A stretch of DNA of 64,000 bases from assembly GCA_011009095.1 (NCBI GenBank), contig VTPC01090704.1, positions 199,376-263,375 on the forward strand. Reading direction: 5' to 3'. A model generated the notes under the pieces. The model made no database searches. It had not been told where the DNA came from and saw only the letters and a program-made list of their open reading frames with translations. Below, piece by piece: positions 45,465 to 56,886 of the stretch (the stretch's first letter is position 1; every line of letters starts with the position of its first letter). The translations under genes and the position numbers were made by a program. The stretch is from Ignelater luminosus (Eukaryota; Arthropoda; Insecta; Coleoptera; Elateridae).

Positions 45465-47105
45465 ATGCCACGGAAATGTGTAAATTTATTGAACAATTTT
45501 TGTTAGATTTGTGATGAAATAACGTTTTCGTCACAGAGACGCAATTTGACGCCTCTTGTGAAGACTGCCTACCAGCATTATTTTGGTATGAAGGTAGGGG
45601 GACCACATATATGTTGCAACTCATGTTCAGTTTTGTTACGAGAATGAGTGAAAAATAAAAAACGATCAATGGCTTTTACTGTGCCTATGGTTTGGCGGGA
45701 GCCTACAAACCATACAGATGACTGCTATTTTTGCTTGAACCAGCCTATAAAAGCAATATTGTCAATGAAAAAAAGAGGAACAGTTCAATACCCGAATCTT
45801 CCATCTGCTATTCGACCTATTCCATATTCAGACAGTTAACCAATCCCTACTCCACCCTACAATTGTGAGTTGGAAGTAGAAAATAAAGACAGTGTAGAAA
45901 AAGAAGAACCCAACAAGCCTTCAACATCCCATGACCCTGATTAACCGCACAGATTGAGCCAATCGGAGCTGAGTGATCTCATTCGGGACCTTGACTTGTC
46001 ACAGGAGAAGGCGGAAGTTCTAAGGTCAAAGTTACAGCAATGGAATCTTCTTCAACATGATGTCAGGGTCTCCAAGTACAGACAACGTCAACGGGATCTA
46101 CTTCCTTTTTTTTTAGAAGAAAAACAATCTGGTTTTTTGCTGTGACATTAATGGTTTGATGAAAATATTGAATTTGAAACGTGATCCAACTGAATGGAGG
46201 CTATTGATAGACTCCTCCAAGCTTAGTTTGAAAGCTGTATTGCTTCACAACAGCATCCGTCTTCCTTCTATTTCTGTTGGTCATGCAGTTCACATAAAGG
46301 AGACTTATGCAAACATGACAGTCCTTCTCGACTCAATCAAATATGCTGAACATAAGTGGAAAATCTGTGGCGATCTAAAAGTCATTGCTGTACTCTTAGG
46401 AATGCAATTAGGATACACTAAATATTGTGGCTTTTTATGTATGTGGGACAGTAGGGATAGGAAATTACATTATATTTAAGCAGATTGGCCTGCAAGAAAT
46501 CTTAACTCTACAGAGAAAAATGTCGTTGCCGAACCTCTCGTAGATTCAAAAGATGTTCTTTTTCCACCCCTACATATCAAGCTGGGTTTAATGAAGAATT
46601 TTCTCAAAGGCATGAACCGAGAAGACCAGACTTTTAAATACTTGAGGGAAAAACTTCCTAGATTAAGTGATGCAAAAGTCAAGGAAGGCCACAAATACGT
46701 CAACTTGTAAAGGATCCTGCGTTCCACCTAGTTTTGGAAGGGAAAGAAAAGGAAGCTTGGGAAGCTCTTAAGGGAGTTATGCATGGGGTTTTAGGGAACA
46801 AAAGAGATGATAACTACACTCAGTTGGTGACAGTACTTCTACAAAAATACCATCAACTCGGATGCAACATGTTCCTAAAAATCCATTTTTACCATTCCCA
46901 TCTCAATCTTTTCCCACCTAGTTGTAGAGCTGTCAGTGACGAGCACGGAGGAAGGTTCCATCAGGATATTTCTGTGATAGAACGGAGATATCAGGGCCGC
47001 TGGAATGAAGCAATGCTTGCGGATTACTGCTGGTTTGTGTGTAGGGATGCTTCAGAACTCAAGAAGAATGTCAAAAGACGGCGATCTCATGAAGCCACCA
47101 ATTGA
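45465..47105 (+). pseudogene. Decayed gene of an uncharacterised arthropod repeat family
   Basis: Plus-strand pieces add up to about 540 residues. An N-terminal Cys-rich part (MPRKCVN, FC, stop, ICDEITF, LTPLVKTAYQHYFGMKVG, HICCNSCS) resembles a zinc-binding module. Next come MAFTVPMVWREPTNHTDDCY with FC, then YPNLPSAIRP. A helical stretch follows (SQSELSDLIRDLDLSQEKAE). A core then reads EWRLLIDSSKLSLKAVLLHN, KICGDLKVIAVLLGMQLGYT, CGFLCMWDSRD, PPLHIKLGLMKNFLKGM, and finally FYHSHLNLFPP, DEHGGRFHQDI, RRYQGRWNEAMLADYCW. From memory, multi-copy uncharacterised proteins of this layout occur in many arthropods. The invariant D, D and E/H-rich blocks suggest an RNase H-fold transposase, but that is inference. 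At least four in-frame stops and two frameshifts (near 46130 and 46680) show this copy is dead, though fairly young. A mariner lies 160 bp downstream. Confidence 0.75.
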
Positions 47106-47265
47106 TTCCCTGTAGATCCAACCACCTGGTAGGTGTTCTTTTATCAATTTAGGATGTAACTGTCATTAAAAAAGAACGATCACACTTTTAATGTTGTTAG
47201 CATATGTAATTAATATTTACCGTTTTCTCTTAATCCTTTAAAATGAAAAACTTTCACCTATTGTA

Positions 47266-47293
47266 CGAGGGTCGTTTGAAAAGGCCGTGCAAA
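47266..47293 (+). repeat. Mariner terminal inverted repeat
   Basis: It begins CGAGGGTCGTTTGAAAAGGC and pairs with 48501-48528. Confidence 0.85.
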
Positions 47294-47329
47294 AATAAAA
47301 ACTACTTAATTGTTTGGGGCGAACCTTTT

Positions 47330-48350
47330 TTATTTTTCAACATAGTCTCCTTTTAGGCTTATACACTTCGTCCAACGCTGCTCTAATTTGTTGATCCCTT
47401 CTGAATAATAGGATTTGTCCAAGTCTGAAAAATAGCCATTCGTTTCTGCAATCACCTCCTCGTTTGAATAAAATCTTTTTCCCGCCAGATATTTCTTCAA
47501 ATTGGGGAACAAATAGTAGTCCGAGGGAGCCAAGTCTGGAGAATAGGGGGGATGTGAAACGAGTTGAAACCCTATTTCCATTAATTTTGCGACCACAACT
47601 GCTGAGGCGTGAGCTGGTGCGTTGTCGTGATGGAAAAGGACTTTTTTGTGGGCCAGTCATGGGCGTTTTTCTTGCAGCTCGGTTTTTAAACGTTCCAATA
47701 ACGATGAATAATATGCACCTGTAATAGTTTTACCCTTTTCCAGATAGACGATGAGGATTATTCCTTGCGAATCCCAAAAGACAGTCGCCATAATCTTTCC
47801 GGCCGAAGGGACGGTCTTCGCCTTTTTTGGCGCAGATTCCCCCTTGGTAACCCATTGCTTAGATTGTTCTTTGGTCTCAGGAGTGTAGTGATGTATCCAT
47901 GTTTCATCCATAGTGACGAAACGACGTTTAAAGTCCTGCCGATTCTTTTGGAACAGCTGCAAACCGTCCCTGCAACACTTCACACGATTTCGTTTTTGGT
48001 CAGTCTTGCAGATAGCTTTGTCATGTCCAAATGTTGATGCAAAATATTATGTACCCGTTTATTCGAGATGCCTACAGCATTAGCAATCTCACGCACATTC
48101 TGTCATCCATCACCATATCATGGATTTTATCAATGATTTCTGGAGTAGTAACCTCAACAGGGTGTCCAGAACGTTCAGCGTCATTGGTGCCCATATGGCC
48201 ACTCCGAAAATTTTGAAACCACTTATAAACTGTTCTAATCGAAGGTGCAGAGTCACCATAATGTTTATCAAGTTTCTCTTTAGTCTCCTGGAGCGTCTTG
48301 CCTTTTATAAAGTAATGTTTAATCAACACACAAAATTCTTTTTCGTCCAT
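47330..48350 (-). pseudogene. Mariner transposase pseudogene (irritans type)
   Basis: The start is MDEKEFCVLIKHYF at 48350. HTH1 (YKWFQNFRSGH) and the hook SGHP are readable. A frameshift follows DDRMC, after which VREIANAVGISNKRVHNIL and HQHLDMTKLSAR continue in another phase. A deletion of about 20 bp then removes the WVPxLL linker motif and shifts the frame again to QKRNRVKCCRDGLQLF. The catalytic core follows: FVTMDETWIHHYTPE with the first Asp. An in-frame TGA stands after EKRP. HHDNAPAHASAVVVAKL carries the second Asp and YSPDLAPSDYYLFPN the third, 34 residues later. The tail is intact (CISLKGDYVEK, stop at 47330). Thus the catalytic residues survive but the gene is broken at three places. 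Confidence 0.87.
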
Positions 48351-48500
48351 TTTTTGAAAATCACTCGACTTCCTCGATTCAAACGAATGCCAAACACAAA
48401 GAAATAGACCGATCTGGCTGAAACTTGGAGTGTGTTCTTCCAAGAGATGCTACTAACTAAACATTACCTCGATATGCGCCAGTAGTGCCATCTCTCTGAC

Positions 48501-48528
48501 TTTGCACGGACTTTTCAAAGGACCCTCG
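48501..48528 (-). repeat. Mariner terminal inverted repeat
   Basis: Read on the minus strand it begins CGAGGGTCCTTTGAAAAGTC. It differs from the opposite end at two positions. Confidence 0.85.
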
Positions 48529-48530
48529 TA

Positions 48531-50681
48531 TATCAGAGAAACTGCATCTAATACAAATTTTTTTGTCATATTCGTTTTTCTCAACCCAAAATTAGTGAGA
48601 ATTGACTCATGAAGTGAAGGAAACATTAAAAAAATTTTTTTTGTTGGGCAGTGTTATTGGAGCAGAGATAGACTTTTCGATTGGCAACGCTTTAAAAGTA
48701 AACTTTGGCCACAGCTTGCTCGAAATTTACTTAAACCTGGTTTAATATTAAAATGTTTAAGACTTCTTGATCCGATTAAGCTTTTTGGCCTGGGCGAGGT
48801 TCATAAGCCAATAGGGTCTCTCTGCCAGACTTTACTATTTCACTGTAACTCGTTTTAGCTTGTTAAACTCTTAATAATGTAACTAAACAAAGTTTTATGA
48901 GTTGTGAAAATTGTGATATTTTTACACAACACTAGGAATAAGAAGCAATATAACCATAAAATAATCTCCAAGTCCCATAGGATCATTGGTCACTGTAAAA
49001 ACATTAAAAATGATATTTCTTGAGCAACAGATAGTAACCGTCTTTGGGTTCGAAATAGAGGAATTTGCCTAAGATAATAATGTCGAAATAAAAATGACCA
49101 CCACGAAACTGGTTGGGGAAAATACATTAATAATTTTGGGGATTGCATCTTACAGTTGGATGAACTATAGAGTAAATTTCTAATCCCTTCTTGTGGATGG
49201 GTACCTTTTAGTTTTTGAGCTTTTTCATTATCCTGGTCGTAAATTAGACGGTAGTACCTAGAACATTCTTTGCAAAAAAAGACGTTATCTGTTATAACCG
49301 CAGAATAATTACTAATTGTAATAGTGCGTAGGGTACGTATATGTCATCTAAGAACACGAATAGAATATACAAACTCAAATTTATTTTTCTTGGCCTCAAT
49401 TGCTATTTTTCCTTCTAAAAGATGCTTAATTCAAAAAAGATTAATTAAAACGGATTTTTTGCATTGTTGCATTACACGATAAATGCACATTTTGAAAATG
49501 TGAAGAAAAAAAACAAATTGCATCAATATTTATTATTATCTCAAATTCGTCGACAGTTGTGATTTTAAAATAAAATTAAGATAATTACGAAATAGCCGTG
49601 TATTTATAATTTTCCTGTATTGTAACCACAATAATCCTTGTACAACAGCAAACTTGTGAATAAACCCCGAAAACGTGTGGTTTAGGATCCAGCAGTTGGA
49701 TTCCGATCCATCATGCAGTTATGACAGCTCCTCATTGTGTCGTTTGCCAAATAAAATTGTGTAATACATTCAATGATACTGTTTATGCCGCTAAGTAGCG
49801 AGACCGGGTGGTATGCTTTGTGAGGATTACAATGAGTGTCATCTCTTGACATGCGTTAAACTGTTTGTAGAGTTTCCGAATTTAGCACTGACTGACTGAC
49901 GTGGGGATTTTGAAGCGGCTTCTCTGTTTTCGTTTACCTTTGTTAATATGTTTACTAGTTATAATGGGTGAACTGAAAATACTGACACCTAAATATTTTA
50001 AATGTAACATTGGAAAGTTATTGAAGCTTTTAGTCATGTCCCTTGATATAAAAAAAAGGAACTACAGATTTATATCAATACAGCTTTTGAATTTTAAAAA
50101 TATTTGTAGTAGGTATCTTCATAGAACTTCCTTCTTAGAAATATATTATAATTAATTTTGTAACACAAAAATACATAAAATATAATCCATGTAATAACCA
50201 TCAATAAATTAATATTAGTTTACAGAAACGAGCCAGTTGCATAATTACACGGCTCAGTGTCTTCTATTTTTATTTTGGAACAACGTAGTTCAACCTTAAG
50301 GATAGCTTAATATAATATTCAATTTAACTTTAAACTGGGAGACTTTTTGGTAAATCATCTCTTTTTCATAAAAATTCTTTCCTAGTGCAACCGTTATCAT
50401 TTGATGATTATTGATCCATTATTGAAGCAGGATTACAATTCGAATTGCAAGAAATTGCAATAAAAATTTGAGTATTGACTGCATGATATGAAATGATTTT
50501 TATGTATGCAATAAATTAGAAAAGAATTCACTGATTTTGCAGGTTACAACTAATAACAACCAATCACAATATCTTGTTCGGATATTTCTTTGATATTTTC
50601 AAGTCATTCTTCCATCTTGTTCCAACAGAAGAATTGAGAAACCAAATATCCTGAAATTCCTGGATTATGTAACCTTTTAGT
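48531..50681. other. Stretch without a supported gene
   Basis: No recognisable gene is seen. About 49660-49880 is of higher complexity and lower AT than the rest. The short plus-strand frame at 49901-50155 has no motif. Confidence 0.45.
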
Positions 50682-50830
50682 GTATCTGGAGGGATAGTTT
50701 CTCAAAATTGTTGTTTGTTAGCATCATCATCAGTATATCTTTTATGTAACAAAAACTCTCGTTATACTTAAGTGGTTCCTTTAGAAGGGGGAAAGAGTCT
50801 GCGAATTGTCATGTTTATTGGAGAAAACAC
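50682..50830 (+). repeat. Direct repeat, first copy
   Basis: It begins GTATCTGGAGGGATAGTTTC and continues with TTGTTTGTTAGCATCATCA. The same diverged sequence recurs at 53457-53660. It lies upstream of an RTE-like reverse transcriptase remnant, whose C-terminal remnant precedes the second copy. Confidence 0.6.
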
Positions 50831-51140
50831 TTGAGAATGCTACTAACAAAATCCAAAAAAGGCGTAGAAGAAACAGTAGATGTAATCAACGATGAAGAAC
50901 AATCAGTAGAACAAAACGTACCATCAAATGAAGAGTTTGGAGAAATAATACGAAAGAGAATAAATCCGCAGAGCAGGTGATATACGCAGTGAGCGTAAGC
51001 AAAGAATTCACTATTCAAATCTTGTTTTATCTTCGGCGGAGTCTGTAATTCTGTGACGTCATGGATTGTATAAAACCATTTCGCATGCGTCACATGATGC
51101 AACAACCAATGTCATGACGCTACCAAAACTGAATACATGA

Positions 51141-51600
51141 TCTAATCACACAAATTTGGGAAAATGAAACAATGCCTAAAGAATGGAATACCAGGCTAAA
51201 AGTGCCAATCTTTAAAAAGGAGTTCTAAAAATTTTCAAAAACTACGGAGGAGTAACGCTGCTGAACACAAATATATTTATGAACTTTAAACAAGCTCTTC
51301 ACGGCTTAAACCGGAATGCAATACTGACTGATGCATGTAACTTAGGAATACTTGAAAAGTTAATAACATTAATCAAAATGACGATGAAAAACTCAAAAGT
51401 CAAAAGAAGTTATGGCAGAAGGAAAGGCATGCAGCGAATTCAAAGTTGGCAAGAGTATGAGACAGGGGGATGAATTATTAGCAGTAATAACTATTCAACA
51501 TTGCATTAGATTGAGTGATGAGGGAGTGCGGAATTAGAAGAAGCATAATAGAAAAATCTAAGCAAGTAATTACATACCCAGACGATACAGCCTAGCCAAA
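51141..51600 (+). pseudogene. RTE-like non-LTR reverse transcriptase remnant
   Basis: In changing frames the plus strand gives LITQIWENETMPKEWNTRLK and PIFKK (fingers). A gap follows, then NFKQALHGLNRNAIL (the FKQAYDS palm region, catalytic Asp lost), LGILEKLITLIKMTMKNSK, EGKACSEFKVGKSMRQGDEL (the GLRQGD block) and finally QVITYPDDTA in place of YADD. Order and spacing agree with RTE-type ORF proteins of insects. Multiple stops and indels, the Ala-to-Pro change in the YADD box and the missing segment between fingers and palm show it is long dead. The C-terminal part probably is the piece at 52993-53405. Confidence 0.72.
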
Positions 51601-51629
51601 TTTTTTTATTATTTTAAAACTCTCTAAAA

Positions 51630-51910
51630 AACAGACCACCAATGGCGGTACAAGATCGAATTTTGTTCTACATTAACCTTTTCAAAGAGCATCAGGCTAT
51701 GCTCTTCAAAACGGGTTACCTCCGATGGTGCATGATCGAGACAGGGTCAGATTGCGTTTGCCAAAAATCCACCTGTGGTGGCACAAGGTCAAACTTGGTC
51801 CTATATTATTCTTCTTGAAAGAGCATGAGACTGAACCATTCAACTAATCACCTCTGGTCACCAAAGGTCGAGCTTGCCCTTCATTAATCGTCTTGAAGAA
51901 ACTACAATCA
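51630..51910 (+). repeat. Diverged short tandem repeat (about 70-130 bp units)
   Basis: Three to four imperfect copies share a pattern of ACC, TGGTGGC or TGGCGGT, ACAAGGTC or ACAAGATCGA, then a TTGGTCCT- or TTGTTCT-like word followed by TCTTGAAAGAGCAT or TTCAAAGAGCAT. Unit lengths are uneven, so the copies are old. Confidence 0.5.
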
Positions 51911-52009
51911 TTGGTTAGGCTGCGCCATCTATTAGTCTTTAACAGAAAGATCAAAACGAATAAGGGTCGGATTGCGCCCTTTCACACTTGTTTCATACAA
52001 GATGCGAAG

Positions 52010-52910
52010 ATGCAAAAATCTAAATTTGCTTCAGGGTGCAGTAAGTTCTAAAGTTGGCACTGCAATATCATAATGTAATTCGTAATTTAGAATCAATAAT
52101 TTGTTGGTTATTTAGTGTCTTCTAGTGTTTTTCTCTGAATCCTCAACGTTTTTCTCGGGATTCTCAGACATTTAATAACATTTGAAAACCCATATCGATA
52201 AGTTCCTAAATTATTTTTGCAACTTAGCAATTGTGTACATTCTAGGCATACTTTTTGTACAGTTCTTCTGCATTTCGAATGGCACGACGTAATTCGTAAT
52301 TTTTAACTAATAATCTGTAGGTTATTTAGTATCTTCAAGACTTTAGAGTACATCTTCAGCGGTTTTCTCTAAATTCTCGGCGTTATTTTTAGTCAAGACA
52401 CAATCAGCGTAGTATCACGGACTTCTACTACACTTCAAATGGCATGACATAGAGTGAAACCTAAATTTGCTATACTACTGGAACTACGGGTGTTCAAAAT
52501 ATACAGGTTCTACTTTAATTCGTACTTTAGAACTAATAATCTGTTCGTTATTTATAGTGTTGAGAGTAGATTTCCAGTGCTCATTTTAAGATTTCCAGAC
52601 ACTACAATCTGCGTAATGCTGTAAATTAGCTAGACTTTCTTACGTTTCGAATGGCATGACATAATCTATAATTCCAAACTAATTTAGTGTCTAGGGTGTT
52701 TAGAGTAGATCATTATGAAAAGTAATACGTATCTATTAAGTCCTTAAATTCGATTTGCAACTTTACAATTTTCTGAATTCCAGACGTACTCTTTGTAAAC
52801 TTATTGTAGTGGCGTGTATAATCTAAAGTCTCTTGTACGTTTAGAATGGTATAACGTAATACATAATAATTCCAAAGAATAATCTGTTGGTCATTAAGTG
52901 CCTGTAGATC
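52010..52910 (+). repeat. Diverged tandem repeat of about 200-bp units, 4-5 copies
   Basis: Each copy has a segment like TTTCGAATGGCATGACATAA followed by CGTAATT, then AATAATCTGTTGGTTATTTA and GTGTC. Clear anchor positions for the second segment lie near 52076, 52288, 52514, 52664 and 52858, spaced about 150-225 bp apart. The array sits between the reverse transcriptase fragments and is non-coding. Confidence 0.65.
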
Positions 52911-52992
52911 AGCGCAGTGCGACGGATTGTCTGACATTTGTTTACCATAGAAAAGCGCCTTAAAAATACCCCAGCACCTGGGTGGCAACCTA

Positions 52993-53405
52993 GGAAGCGG
53001 AAGTAGTGTGACTAGCAGAGACGAAAAAAACCTAAAGAAAATTGAAAGAAACATTATAAGGAGAATACATGCCCCAAAGAAGATAATAGAGAGAGAATAT
53101 CAAAGACTGATGAACCATGAAATAAAAACAATCTTAGAGAATAAAGACATAGTAAAGTTTATAAAATCACAGAGGTTACCTGGTAGAGGCATATAACCAG
53201 AAGAGAAAAAAGTTCAATGTTGAAGAAGTTTACAGACTGGAAACCAGTGGAAACTAGAACTAGATGAGGACCAAGAATACGGTAGGAAGGCAAAGTAATG
53301 CAGAGCATAAGAGTATGGAAATAAGAGTATGGAGAAGACACATTCAGATAACAACAACCTAGAGAAATATAGAAAGATATTTTTGTAAGTGGATTGACCA
53401 CAAAA
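52993..53405 (+). pseudogene. RTE-like retrotransposon C-terminal remnant
   Basis: The frame starts at GSGSSVTSRDEKNLKKIE, which corresponds to the G(S/A)E(T/S)W region at the end of RTE-like reverse transcriptase ORFs. It goes on with NIIRRIHAPKKI, then NHEIKTILENKDIVKFIKSQ and RLPGRGI, the degraded form of the RLRWLGHV block. A TAA follows, and basic residues continue in other phases. It fits with 51141-51600 as the 3' end of one element, with about 1.4 kb of tandem-repeat DNA now lying between. Confidence 0.7.
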
Positions 53406-53456
53406 AAGGGTCTAATCGATTCATAATTGAATTTTCACAATTTCATCAGCATATAT

Positions 53457-53660
53457 TATATCTGAAGCGATAGTTTCTTCAAATTCTTGTTTGTTATCAT
53501 TATTATTGTTTTGAGTAACATCCCTTCTGTAATAAAGCAGAAATGACTGTTGAAAAACATAAATTTCTCAGTCGTAGGTGGTTGTCTTTAGACAAAAGGG
53601 AAAGAAAATCGGATAAATTTTCATATTTATCGAAGAAAACAGAAAAAAAGCCAAAAGTAA
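53457..53660 (+). repeat. Direct repeat, second copy
   Basis: It begins ATATCTGAAGCGATAGTTTC and continues TTCTTGTTTGTTATCATTAT. It is a diverged copy of 50682-50830. Confidence 0.6.
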
Positions 53661-56600
53661 AATACACCCTATCGTAATGGAATCCTGACTTAGTTCCTAA
53701 CGCAAGGGAAATGGTACACTGATCCTACTCACCAACATGACGTATCAGTTGCCTTCAAAGTCACTTTGTAAACCACCAGACCGCTTTGCAGGTGGTTATC
53801 TAGCACTAGGCCTATAGAAAAAAGAATTTATTAAAGCATCTGAAGAAACAGGAATAAATTACAAGCAGCGAAAAAAGATCAAGAGAGGAAGACGAAGATG
53901 GAATGTGAGCGGTAAACAAACTGCAATTTTTGGTTGTTGAAGTTTGGTGGGATAAGTTATCTGAAGGCAAGTGTGTAGTTTTTGATGTGTTGGCAAGTAG
54001 ACGAGTAGAAGTTTGAGCAAAGAAGGGTATACACACATGTTCTATGTTTTCGGGCCTTCAGAATAGAACATTAAGTGTACCAGAATGGCTTATTGAGTGA
54101 ATTCGGTAATAAAGCTTCCCCAAAGAATTAAATGTACTTTACAGGCATGAAACGACACAGTACAAATGTGGATAAACGCAGTTAGATGATAACTTTGAAA
54201 TGATCTTGTGTATCGTCTACTACTTTTATGACCCATTGAAGATAATTTTTTTCTCCTTATTGGTACTGTGGTAGTTTAAAAGAATCACTTAACTATTGCT
54301 TAGGCTTGATTTTCAATTGAGAAAGTCAAGCCAATTTCTTGATGTTATCTTGTTCTTGTCCTGGTCTTGTCTTGAAATATAGAAGAATGACATAAGAAAC
54401 AAAAGAAGAGATTTTATGAATTTGTTGTTTTGTTCTGGGCTTCTTTCATCCTCGTCTTGCTTTGATTTCATGATGACGCCAAGACCAAGACGAGAAGTGG
54501 CACTAGAAAACTAAGGCAAGACAAAAAATGTAGTAGGAAGACAAGAATTCGTGTTTCAATAAAATACTAACTTGCGAAGCAGCATTCACGGCACATTAGT
54601 ATTTCGTTTGAGAAAGGTCGCTCTAGATTGGGAGCAATCAGATAGGTCAACAAAAACAAATTCTGTAAATTCGTTATAGTATTACATTATCTTCTTCTTA
54701 AACAGTTACCGCTGTCATCCACGGCGCTAGAAATATATTAGAAGTGAATGTAATTTATTATTCTTGCAGATTTTGTTTTGACGTTCAAGCAGTAAATATG
54801 CAAACCAATTTTGTCCGGGAGCCAAGTTTGTCTACCTCTGATCTACATAAATAATGACTGCTAAACTGCTTATTAAAGCTCTGTTTAACTATTACTTTAG
54901 TTGAAAGTAATATTACTGATTGTGAGTTTTATATACATAAAAATGTCCGTGAAATCCTTTTAATCCTTGCGAATCAGCATTCTTTGAACGCTGATAAATT
55001 CTTAAGTGAAAAGTTTATTAAACTTTATTTTCCAAAAAGTTGACATATTTAATTTAAAAAAAAATGCAGTGAGCAATAAGAAGCCTTGCTGTGCGTTGCG
55101 AGTTCGTTAAAGCATAAACAATCCTTGTCCGTTGAAAGCGACAAGTGTGATCGAACACTGCGGGAGAGCGCTCACTCCCCACAGCTACCAATAAAATAAA
55201 ATGATTCCAGTTTTTTCAGGTCCATTATTATAAATTTACGAGTTATTGAAATTTATTCAAATATTTTGACAATGTAGGCTCGGGTATCTCCACAATTATT
55301 ATAAACAAATTACGGTGTTTATAAATCACATTATTTTCATGCTGGTAAAGAACCCGTTTATGGTTGAACTGGTCAATATTTTCTTGACCGGGTGGACAGT
55401 TGTAGCTACTGCTCATTCATTGCTTTGGATTGCTTCAGGTGTTACCACATCCTTTTTATACCGATTGTGTCTTCGTCCAAAGTCCACATTTAAATTTCTG
55501 AATGAAAATTAATTTGTGTAACTTACGACCACACAATGTCAAAACAGATACCTATCCATAGACTATAAAATTAAATTGCAAACCGGTTGTTGTGAATTTT
55601 TTAATACATTGTTTAGAAGTTATCAGCAATAGTAGTTACCTTTTTGTTTTTGAAATCAAATAGAAATATCTGAGATATTGCGTAAAGTAAGCAAAATTGG
55701 TTGTTAAAATCTAATTGCCAACTTTTACATTGTAAATTATCATTTTTTCTTTCAAAGAAAATATGCTTTTGTCTCGGAGATTTATTATTGAAACCTGGTT
55801 AGATATATAATAATTCTTAAGATACAATCAGTCCATAAAATTCTGTAACCAATTAAGTCTAATAAAGATTAATTAAGTGTAGATAATTTCTTGCAACCTC
55901 TGTTTTATACGTTTATGATTTTATAAATACATAATTCTAGCTAATAGGTTTACAACAAAGTTTGCATATACATATTCAAACCAGTGTAAATATATTTATG
56001 TATGGTCATATAGTTGCGTTAAAGCGTAAAAGAATACTAAATAAAATTAACTAACCACCTACATGCATACCTACCTACCGCGGTGTATGCAATAATAAAT
56101 GCAAAATGCTGCATCTATACAGCATCGCCGCTGACTTTACTTCGAAACGATTACGATTTTAAAATATATAACCATTTTATACAGATTGTGGGCGACGTGC
56201 AACCTAAATTGCAACAAATTTGCTGCCATACAGAGTAATTGTTTGTAAATATGGAATTTAAATAGCAATGAAACTAATTTCTTTATTTTTTATGTAATCA
56301 TACTGCAGTTCTTTACAAATGAACCAACCAATGCGTATTTTATTTTCTCTTCAAAGTTTTCTTCCCATGAAGATATTTTGGCTTTTATATTGATGCAATG
56401 AAATAAAAGGTGACTCACAATTGACTGTTGATAAATGGCTTCTAGCCGAAAAAAATATAATCTTTATGAAATTATTACATTAACTATTAAGTAATGAAAA
56501 GCTAATAAGTTTTCCTTTGAATAAATTTCCTTCTTAAAAAAAAGCTTGAACTGGATACATTTTTTTTTGAAAAAATCAAACCTGTAGTTACGAAACCGAA

Positions 56601-56818
56601 ACCCCGCATAATTACTTAAGATGAAATTTCTTTGGTGTTCCGGCTTAAGTAGATTTTACTGTATGTAGATCGTTTAAAAAATAAGCGGTGGTGCTAAATA
56701 GAGATAGAAAAGACACTTTAACATTACACTCTCACTCAAAAAAAGTATAATTCAAATACAAATTACGCTTTCCTTTATGTAAATATCAAAAGTCATGTCA
56801 AATTGGAATTACCTAGCA
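53661..56818. other. Stretch without a supported gene
   Basis: No gene is recognised. At 54340-54530 CTTGTCCTGGTCTTGTCTTG and complementary CAAGACCAAGAC words give a loose inverted pattern. The short plus frame at 55315-55512 has no motif. The rest is AT-rich. Confidence 0.45.
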
Positions 56819-56820
56819 TA

Positions 56821-56848
56821 CGAGGGTTGCTATTTATATTTCTGGCCT
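56821..56848 (+). repeat. Mariner terminal inverted repeat
   Basis: It begins CGAGGGTTGCTATTTATATT. All 28 positions match the opposite end. Confidence 0.9.
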
Positions 56849-56886
56849 AACAATAAAAAAACAAGTATTTATGATCGAAACTAGTT

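Larger units (their letters stand above)
47266..48528 (-). mobile_element. Mariner transposon, irritans type, decayed
   Basis: The 1,263-bp element is flanked by TA at 47264-47265 and 48529-48530. Its terminal repeats match at 26 of 28 positions. The transposase is broken. It is related to the copy at 30313-31590 but with distinct termini and many substitutions, so the two are different families within the same subfamily. Confidence 0.9.

Noticed and set aside
54340..54530. CTTGTC/CAAGAC-rich inverted pattern
   Set aside because: Loose low-complexity similarity without clear arms or boundaries.
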